The notes beneath the pieces are model-generated. The model was not told the origin of the DNA. It saw only the letters and a list, made by a program, of their open reading frames with translations, and ran no database searches. Shown here in pieces: positions 14,712-19,140 of a DNA stretch of 19,140 nt; the first letter of the stretch is position 1; each line of letters opens with the position of its first letter. The DNA lies in contig JAAFKL010000305.1 of assembly GCA_021399405.1 (NCBI GenBank), positions 1 to 19,140 of the forward strand, written 5' to 3'. Made by a program: the position numbers and the translations under genes. This stretch comes from Candidatus Heimdallarchaeota archaeon. GTDB lineage: Archaea; Asgardarchaeota; Heimdallarchaeia; Heimdallarchaeales; Kariarchaeaceae.

Positions 14712-16025
14712 ATGAGTTCAAAGAATAAACCACATCTAAATCTAGTTATTATTGGTCATGTCGACCACGGAAAATCAACTATGACAGGTCATCTTCTATA
14801 TTTAACAGGTGCAGTAGATGATAGAAAAATTGCTAAGTTTGCTAAAGAATCTGAGAGTATGGGACGTGCCAGTTGGAAGTTCGCTTGGGTTCTTGATAAG
14901 TTAAAAGAAGAAAGAGAACGTGGTGTAACCATTGATATTGCATTCTTTAAGTTTGGTACACAGAAATATGATTTCACAATCATTGATGCTCCTGGTCACC
15001 GAGATTTTGTAAAGAATATGATCACCGGAACATCTCAAGCTGATGCAGCTTTACTCGTAGTTAGTGCAGAAAAAGGTGGCTTTGAGGCAGGTATTAATGT
15101 CCAAGGTCAAACCAAAGAACATGCTTTACTAGCTAAAACTTTGGGTGTTGGACAGCTAGTCGTTGTTGTAAACAAAATGGACACAGTTGATTGGTCTGAA
15201 GATAGATTCAATGAAATTAAAACAGAAATGGCTAGAGTACTCACAGAAGAGAAATCAATGTCATGGACTCTTGAAGAAGTCGACTTTATTCCAGTGTCTG
15301 GACTTGAAGGAGATAATCTAAAAGAAAAATCAGCCAACATGGGATGGTACAAGGGTAATACTCTGTTAGCTGCACTAGATAAGTTTACTGTGCCTAAGAA
15401 GCCAACAGATAAACCACTAAGATTACCAATCCAAGATGTATACTCAATTCAAGGTATAGGTACTGTACCTTCAGGACGTGTAGAAACTGGTGTAATGAGG
15501 CCTGGTGATAAAGTTGTTTTTGAACCAACTGGAAAGGATGCAGTTGTTAATACAATTCAAATGCACTATGAAGAAATTCCATTGGCAGAACCTGGAGATA
15601 ACATAGGATTTGCAGTAAAAGGAATTGCTCGAAATGAAATAAGAAGAGGAGATGTTGTTGGAACACAAGACAAACCTCCAACAATTGCAGATACCTTCAT
15701 CGCAACAGTAATTGTCATTAGACATCCAACTGTTATCCCTGTCGGATATACTCCAGTCATTCATGCAGGAACATCACAAGTTGCGTGTACCTTCCTTGAG
15801 ATGAAAGAAAAAATTACACGTGGAAAATCTGGTAAAAGAATGAAAGTTGCAAATCCAACTACTTTGAAAAATGGTGATCAAGCAACAGTTGTTATGAAAC
15901 CCGTAAAAGATTTTGTTATTGAACCTTTCCAAGATATACCTCAATTGGGTAGATTTGCAGTGAGAGACATGGGGCAAACAGTAGCTGTTGGTGTCGTAAC
16001 TTCGGTTGTAGGCAAAAAACGATAA
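14712..16025 (+). CDS. tef1: Elongation factor 1-alpha (EF-1A)
   Basis: EF-1A is the GTPase that brings aminoacyl-tRNA to the ribosome. GTPase motifs are GHVDHGKST (15-23), the switch with RGVTIDIAF, DAPGH (92-96) and NKMD (154-157). Domain II carries VYSIQGIGTVPSGRVETG, and domain III ends in GRFAVRDMGQTVAVGVV. The 437-residue length is the archaeal norm. It has an ATG start with GAGGA seven bases upstream. In most archaea EF-1A is followed by uS10; here it is not, and the next gene is a longin-type protein, so the str cluster is dispersed. A T-run at 16041-16046 may end transcription. Confidence 0.98.
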   Translation: MSSKNKPHLNLVIIGHVDHGKSTMTGHLLYLTGAVDDRKIAKFAKESESMGRASWKFAWVLDKLKEERERGVTIDIAFFKFGTQKYDFTIIDAPGHRDFVKNMITGTSQADAALLVVSAEKGGFEAGINVQGQTKEHALLAKTLGVGQLVVVVNKMDTVDWSEDRFNEIKTEMARVLTEEKSMSWTLEEVDFIPVSGLEGDNLKEKSANMGWYKGNTLLAALDKFTVPKKPTDKPLRLPIQDVYSIQGIGTVPSGRVETGVMRPGDKVVFEPTGKDAVVNTIQMHYEEIPLAEPGDNIGFAVKGIARNEIRRGDVVGTQDKPPTIADTFIATVIVIRHPTVIPVGYTPVIHAGTSQVACTFLEMKEKITRGKSGKRMKVANPTTLKNGDQATVVMKPVKDFVIEPFQDIPQLGRFAVRDMGQTVAVGVVTSVVGKKR

Positions 16026-16040
16026 AATCAAATACTTTCA

Positions 16041-16046
16041 TTTTTT
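16041..16046 (+). terminator. Possible T-run terminator after EF-1A
   Basis: A TTTTTT run lies 16 bases past the EF-1A stop in the gap before the longin-type gene. This is the kind of oligo-T signal archaeal polymerase can use, but it is weak evidence in AT-rich DNA. Confidence 0.3.
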
Positions 16047-16138
16047 AATAATATGAAGACATTCACAAATAATCGCAACATTGAATTTTAATTGCTAATT
16101 ATTATTAGTCATATGTAGACTTAAAGTGGAACAAAACA

Positions 16139-16939
16139 ATGTTAAAAGAAGCTACACTCGTATCTAGTACTGGAATACCTATATGGGTGAGATCTACAGG
16201 TCCATCTATTGTAAAAGGAATATTAGCTGGTGCAATGTTGGGTGCCTTGTCTATGTTTTCATCCGAAGTGACAGGGCAAGCTTTGAAATCTGTTGAAATG
16301 AGTGAAGGTTTACGTCTTCATATCCGACCTTTTGGGGATGGATCAATTAATTTGGCTGTTGTTGGGGATGAAAATATATTAGGTGATCCTGAGTTACTCG
16401 AAATAATTGATACATTAGAAAGTGACATTGATTTAATGTATTCAAGCGAAGCAAATGTTGATTTAAACGATCAAAAAACAAGTTCAATATATTTAGAACA
16501 ATCAATTACAAAATTGGATGCGTGGTTTCAATCTAGAGTTTTCATACAAGCGGCAATACAAAAAGCAAGGGATGATCAGGTAGTTGAGATTTCTAGTCAA
16601 ATTGCGATAATGACATCGAGATTTTTACAAGAGAAAATTGCTGTAATGATACTTGATGCTTCCCTCGAAGCTTTGTTTATTTCGACTACAGATTATATTA
16701 GTGAAACAATTTTGGCTTCGCTGCAACAACATCTAAAGGGATGGATAAGAGTGTCTTCACATGCAGAGCAATTGTTACCTGATTTATTATTTTTCAAAGA
16801 TTTTTGTGTTGGAGTAAAGGCACTCAAAAGATATTATTTGATTTGTGCATTAGAATGGACAGGTTCAATTGGATCCACATCGGTAACTAGCAAAGTAAGA
16901 TCTTGGCTATCAACACTGAATAGAAGACTTGGACCCTAA
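16139..16939 (+). CDS. Probable tandem longin-domain protein
   Basis: No family name is certain, but two copies of one fold pattern are visible. Residues about 3-95 run strand-strand (ATLVSSTGIPIWVRS), long helix (SIVKGILAGAMLGALSMF), three strands (LKSVEMSEG, LRLHIRPFG, INLAVVGDE) and helix (PELLEIIDTLESDI). Residues about 166-262 repeat it: KIAVMILDASLEALFISTT, helix ISETILASLQQHL, three strands ending RYYLICALEW, then helix VTSKVRSWLSTL. A charged helical linker joins them. This order (two strands, helix, three strands, helix) is that of longin domains, which in eukaryotes occur in SNAREs and in GTPase exchange complexes such as Mon1-Ccz1. Longin proteins are known from Asgard archaea. ATG start; no clear ribosome-binding site. 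Partner and function unknown. Confidence 0.75.
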   Translation: MLKEATLVSSTGIPIWVRSTGPSIVKGILAGAMLGALSMFSSEVTGQALKSVEMSEGLRLHIRPFGDGSINLAVVGDENILGDPELLEIIDTLESDIDLMYSSEANVDLNDQKTSSIYLEQSITKLDAWFQSRVFIQAAIQKARDDQVVEISSQIAIMTSRFLQEKIAVMILDASLEALFISTTDYISETILASLQQHLKGWIRVSSHAEQLLPDLLFFKDFCVGVKALKRYYLICALEWTGSIGSTSVTSKVRSWLSTLNRRLGP

Positions 16940-16942
16940 ATA

Positions 16943-17230
16943 TTATATTGTAACGTTTTCATAAATACCCGCTAACTCGAGAAAATTTCTAGCATCAGTC
17001 TCATTTATTAACTTGAAGCTAGGGATGCTCTTAGTTGTTGGAATCACTTCGACTAAACGCGTGTTAACTAGATTTTGCATTATTTCAATTGCCTCTTTAA
17101 ATAGCATACCTGTAGCTTTCATTAACTCATCTAGGATCAGAACTTTGTGCTCTATTATCATTATTAATGCAATTGCAGTAAGAAGTCTATTCCTCGGAAT
17201 TGTACTTCTGTCATTGACTAAACTCGGCAT
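16943..17230 (-). CDS. Small winged-helix-like protein, unknown function
   Basis: This 95-residue protein is mostly helical. A first helix RNRLLTAIALIMIIEHKV is followed by LILDELMKATGM, a recognition-type helix FKEAIEIMQNLVNTRLVEVI, a short wing ending in SFKLI, and a C-terminal helix. That is the layout of a winged-helix domain, though no family is recognised. It could bind DNA or act as a protein-binding winged helix. It has an ATG start with no ribosome-binding site, and its 3' end is convergent with the longin-type gene (three-base gap). The gene upstream on the same strand, the DJ-1-like gene, ends 65 bases before it. Confidence 0.65.
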   Translation of the reverse strand: MPSLVNDRSTIPRNRLLTAIALIMIIEHKVLILDELMKATGMLFKEAIEIMQNLVNTRLVEVIPTTKSIPSFKLINETDARNFLELAGIYENVTI

Positions 17231-17295
17231 TATTAAAATTTAAGAAAAATTATACTTTTTAAATTCAGATGGTGTTAGCTGGATAGAATTTACTA

Positions 17296-17739
17296 TTACA
17301 AAATCATTGTTTCAGTGAATTTTTCTGCAAAATTTTCTGATAAATCAAGATCAGATAAGTATATTAAATTATTTTGAACATCAATACCTTCGTTGAGATT
17401 ATTAAAATTAAAATCGAAATTTCTAATTAAATCAAGTGAAGATGATGTAAATCCTATAATTTTACCTTCTGCATTAAAATTATTTAGGGTCTCAATCAAA
17501 AAATTCCAATTTGAAAGATCTGATCCATGAATCAATATTATTCCTGCATAGTCCATTTCTTGGTCCATGGCTTCAGATAATGCGACGGTCATAACTGAAG
17601 TGTCCTGACCTTTCGCAATTCCATTATTAGTTGAACATATTAAGACATCAATTCCCTGTTCTTCTAAAATTACTTGTGAAGCTAAAAACATCATATCATC
17701 GAACTTTTCTGTAAGGACTAACAGAACCGATTCTACCAC
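17296..17739 (-). CDS. DJ-1/PfpI-like protein lacking the catalytic cysteine
   Basis: The fold pattern is that of the DJ-1/PfpI branch of class I glutamine amidotransferase-like proteins: SVLLVLTEKFDDMMF at the start, a helix, the strand IDVLICST, then DYAGIILIHG and a later strand KIIGF. In active members the last strand ends in a nucleophile elbow (AICHGP-type) with Cys, and the first loop has a Glu. Here the elbow reads GFTSSS (96-101) and the first loop has Asp-Asp-Met, so both key residues are absent. The protein (147 residues) is also shorter than usual (165 or more). It is probably a non-enzymatic relative. Starts with GTG; no ribosome-binding site seen. I am fairly sure of the fold, less of the role. 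Confidence 0.65.
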   Translation of the reverse strand: MVESVLLVLTEKFDDMMFLASQVILEEQGIDVLICSTNNGIAKGQDTSVMTVALSEAMDQEMDYAGIILIHGSDLSNWNFLIETLNNFNAEGKIIGFTSSSLDLIRNFDFNFNNLNEGIDVQNNLIYLSDLDLSENFAEKFTETMIL

Positions 17740-17894
17740 GATAAGATACTTGTCATTATTTGTATTTTAGAATTTCTCATTATTTAAATGCAAAAGTGAT
17801 TTATTTAGTAATTTTTTATTTATCTATTGATTCTAATCTTAAGACCATTATTAAAGACTTAGTTAGGTATTTCAACAGCTCTGAAATAAGCTTG

Positions 17895-17908
17895 ATCCAA
17901 ATTTGGAT
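17895..17908. promoter_or_regulatory. Perfect 14-base palindrome upstream of uS7
   Basis: ATCCAAATTTGGAT is its own reverse complement and lies about 45 bases before the presumed uS7 TATA box. A short GC-rich palindrome, TCGCGCGA (17919-17926), follows. Both lie in the divergent gap 17740-17984 between the DJ-1-like and uS7 genes and could bind a dimeric regulator. The rest of the gap is AT-rich with nothing else evident. Confidence 0.4.
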
Positions 17909-17951
17909 ATAGTAATTTTCGCGCGACACATACAGTATCATTTTTATTCAT

Positions 17952-17961
17952 TCTAAATACT
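17952..17961 (+). promoter_or_regulatory. Putative TATA box for uS7
   Basis: TCTAAATACT lies 24-33 bases before the uS7 ATG. An AAGGTC-like site (17973-17978) lies six bases before the ATG and is a plausible weak ribosome-binding site. Confidence 0.35.
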
Positions 17962-17984
17962 CTAATTATTGAAAGGTCGCAAAA

Positions 17985-18551
17985 ATGAGTGAACTTCTAT
18001 TATTTGAAAAATGGTCAATGGATGAAATTCAGATTAGAGATTTAGGATTAGAAAAATACATTAATCTGAGACCAATCATTATTCCACATTCGGGTGGTCG
18101 CCATGCTTCACAAAGATTTAGTAAGACAAAGTTAAACATAGTTGAACGATTTACCAATAAATTAATGCGACCTGGAAAAAATGCCGGTAAAAAAATGATG
18201 GTCACAAATGCAGTAGAAGCTGCTTTTGAGTTAATTTCATTAAAAACTAAAACAAATCCAACCCAAGTACTTGTTGATGCGGTGATAAATGCTGCACCCC
18301 GTGAAGAAACAACACGAGTATCATATGGAGGTGTTGCTCAACATCAAGCAGTTGATGTTGCACCAATGAGGCGAGTTGATTTATCTTTAAGATTTTTAAC
18401 TGAAGGTGTTTTAAGTTCTAGTTTTTCATCTTTGAAAACATTACCGGAGAGTATTGCAGATGAGTTAATTGCAGCCTCGAGGAACGAAACAACTTCAGCA
18501 GGAGTTAAAAAGAAACAAGAGCTTGAACGAGTTGCATTTTCTGCGAGATAA
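17985..18551 (+). CDS. rps7: Small-subunit ribosomal protein uS7
   Basis: uS7 is a primary 16S rRNA-binding protein that organises the head of the 30S subunit. Landmarks are RPIIIPHSGGRH in the N-terminal part, the family core VERFTNKLMRPGKNAGKK, VTNAVEAAFELI, NPTQVLVDAVINAAPREE, the GG region YGGVAQHQAVDVAP, and MRRVDLSLRFL. It ends in a helix with a basic tail. The 188-residue length is normal for archaea. It has an ATG start. In most archaea uS7 follows uS12 and precedes EF-2; here neither is adjacent and uL16 follows directly, its ribosome-binding site starting one base after this stop codon. Confidence 0.97.
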   Translation: MSELLLFEKWSMDEIQIRDLGLEKYINLRPIIIPHSGGRHASQRFSKTKLNIVERFTNKLMRPGKNAGKKMMVTNAVEAAFELISLKTKTNPTQVLVDAVINAAPREETTRVSYGGVAQHQAVDVAPMRRVDLSLRFLTEGVLSSSFSSLKTLPESIADELIAASRNETTSAGVKKKQELERVAFSAR

Positions 18552-18557
18552 GGTGAT
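18552..18557 (+). promoter_or_regulatory. Shine-Dalgarno site of the uL16 gene
   Basis: GGTGAT begins one base after the uS7 stop codon and five bases before the uL16 ATG at 18563. It matches the anti-SD and indicates translation from a shared uS7-uL16 transcript. Confidence 0.65.
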
Positions 18558-18562
18558 TATAT

Positions 18563-19093
18563 ATGGGTACAAGACCAGCACACTGTTACACTAAAATTCG
18601 AGGACCTGCCAATACTCGTACCAAAAAGTATGTACGTGGTGTTCCAGGAAACAAAATTGTAATGTACGATATGGGCAATAAATCATTAAAATTTGACCTA
18701 GATTTACATTTAATTAATTCAGAAGCATGTCAAATGAGACATATGGCAATTGAAGCCGCTAGACAAGTTGTGAATCGAGATTTACAAAAATTCTTAAGCA
18801 GAGACGAATATCATTTCAGAATACGAATTCATCCCCACCATGTTTTAAGAGAAAACAAAATGATGGCGTTTGCAGGTGCAGATCGTATGCAAGATGGAAT
18901 GAGAAGATCATTTGGAAAACCAACTGATCGATCTGCAAGAGTTAAAGCTTATTCAGAAGTCTTAACTGTTAGCGTAAATGCAAAGAATTATGAAATTGCT
19001 AAAAAATCACTTGCTAAAGCAATCTCAAAATTGCCTTCACCATGCAAAGTTATTGTGGGTAAAGGTAAAGAACTTTTGACTAACTATCAATAG
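18563..19093 (+). CDS. rpl10e: Large-subunit ribosomal protein uL16 (L10e)
   Basis: uL16, called L10e in archaea, binds 23S rRNA near the peptidyl-transferase centre and the A-site tRNA. The product (176 residues) shows the start RPAHCYTKIRGPANTRTKKY, the RGVPGNKIVMYDMGN segment, IEAARQVVNRDLQK, the conserved loop IRIHPHHVLRENKMM and FAGADRMQDGMRRSFGKP. It ends in a C-terminal region like its archaeal homologues. The length is normal. ATG start at 18563 with GGTGAT five bases upstream. It shares a transcript with uS7 and is followed three bases later by a tRNA gene, which may be cut from the same transcript. Confidence 0.97.
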   Translation: MGTRPAHCYTKIRGPANTRTKKYVRGVPGNKIVMYDMGNKSLKFDLDLHLINSEACQMRHMAIEAARQVVNRDLQKFLSRDEYHFRIRIHPHHVLRENKMMAFAGADRMQDGMRRSFGKPTDRSARVKAYSEVLTVSVNAKNYEIAKKSLAKAISKLPSPCKVIVGKGKELLTNYQ

Positions 19094-19095
19094 TT

Positions 19096-19140
19096 GTCGA
19101 GGTAGCTCAGTCGGTTAGAGCGTTAGACTCATAATAACGA
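19096..19140 (+). tRNA. tRNA-Met (CAT), partial, with a likely anticodon-loop intron
   Basis: The 5' half of a tRNA begins two bases after the uL16 stop. The acceptor strand is GTCGAGG (19096-19102), then T8-A9. The D stem GCTC (19105-19108) pairs with GAGC (19118-19121) around an AGTCGGTTA loop. The anticodon stem is TTAGA (19123-19127), with the loop CTCATAA (19128-19134) and anticodon CAT. TTAGA should be followed by TCTAA after the loop, but the sequence runs TAACGA, giving three mismatches. The simplest reading is an intron at the usual position 37/38. The stem lacks the three G-C pairs of initiator tRNA, so elongator Met is favoured; tRNA-Ile2 (CAT) is not excluded. The 3' half lies beyond the window. 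Confidence 0.8.

Noticed and set aside
15471..16031. Several open frames on the minus strand opposite EF-1A (up to 97 residues)
   Set aside because: Antisense shadows of a highly conserved gene; translations are Cys/Ser/Asn-rich with no recognisable domain.
17013..17243. 76-residue open frame on the plus strand opposite the small winged-helix gene
   Set aside because: The two frames compete for the same DNA; the minus-strand one has a coherent winged-helix pattern, this one shows only a generic hydrophobic Ile/Ser-rich sequence.
1..19140. CRISPR arrays, transposases, integrases, toxin-antitoxin pairs or phage genes
   Set aside because: None seen on either strand; the window is occupied by core archaeal genes with short gaps.

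Overview
The window is AT-rich chromosomal DNA from an archaeon. It carries archaeal/eukaryotic information-processing genes throughout: eS19, a PDCD5-like protein, the first codons of eL39, uS7, uL16 (L10e), EF-1A, an EF-2 paralogue, RFC small subunit, Orc1/Cdc6, Nep1, a Nip7-like protein, a long FKBP, a YhbY-type protein and FtsZ. An intron-containing type of tRNA-Met runs off the right edge. A probable double-longin protein, a possible folliculin/DENN-like protein and an EF-2 paralogue without the diphthamide loop point to the Asgard group. That placement is an inference; the sequence holds no taxonomic marker that settles it. No mobile element, CRISPR array, phage gene or clear sign of transfer was seen.

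Layout. 1-802 (minus): eS19, PDCD5-like, start of eL39, a classic archaeal ribosomal operon. 980-2598 (plus): YhbY-type RNA-binding protein, then FtsZ with a long N-terminal extension. 2595-4823 (minus): DUF420 membrane protein, Nep1 rRNA methyltransferase and an unrecognised 367-residue protein whose stop overlaps that of ftsZ. 5041-6000 (plus): RFC small subunit, convergent with a TruA-type pseudouridine synthase (6004-6801, minus). 6952-7494 (plus): unknown protein, convergent with a Nip7-like PUA protein (minus). 8137-13621 (minus): NSUN-type RNA m5C methyltransferase, Orc1/Cdc6, a winged-helix protein, EF-2 paralogue and a DENN-like candidate. 13874-16939 (plus): FKBP, EF-1A, double-longin protein. 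16943-17739 (minus): small winged-helix protein and a DJ-1/PfpI-like protein without its catalytic Cys. 17985-end (plus): uS7, uL16, tRNA-Met.

The main theme is ribosome production and translation: rRNA/tRNA modification (Nep1, TruA, NSUN), assembly factors (YhbY, Nip7-like), ribosomal proteins and elongation factors, with replication (Orc1, RFC) and division (FtsZ) genes between them. The usual archaeal str order (uS12-uS7-EF-2-EF-1A-uS10) is broken up.

The points most worth a second look are: (1) three genes (Nep1, the NSUN methyltransferase and the DENN-like gene) where a Shine-Dalgarno-like motif sits at normal spacing before an in-frame ATC or ATT rather than ATG/GTG/TTG, strongest for Nep1; (2) the EF-2 paralogue without the diphthamide loop; (3) the DENN-like and double-longin candidates, which resemble eukaryotic small-GTPase regulators.
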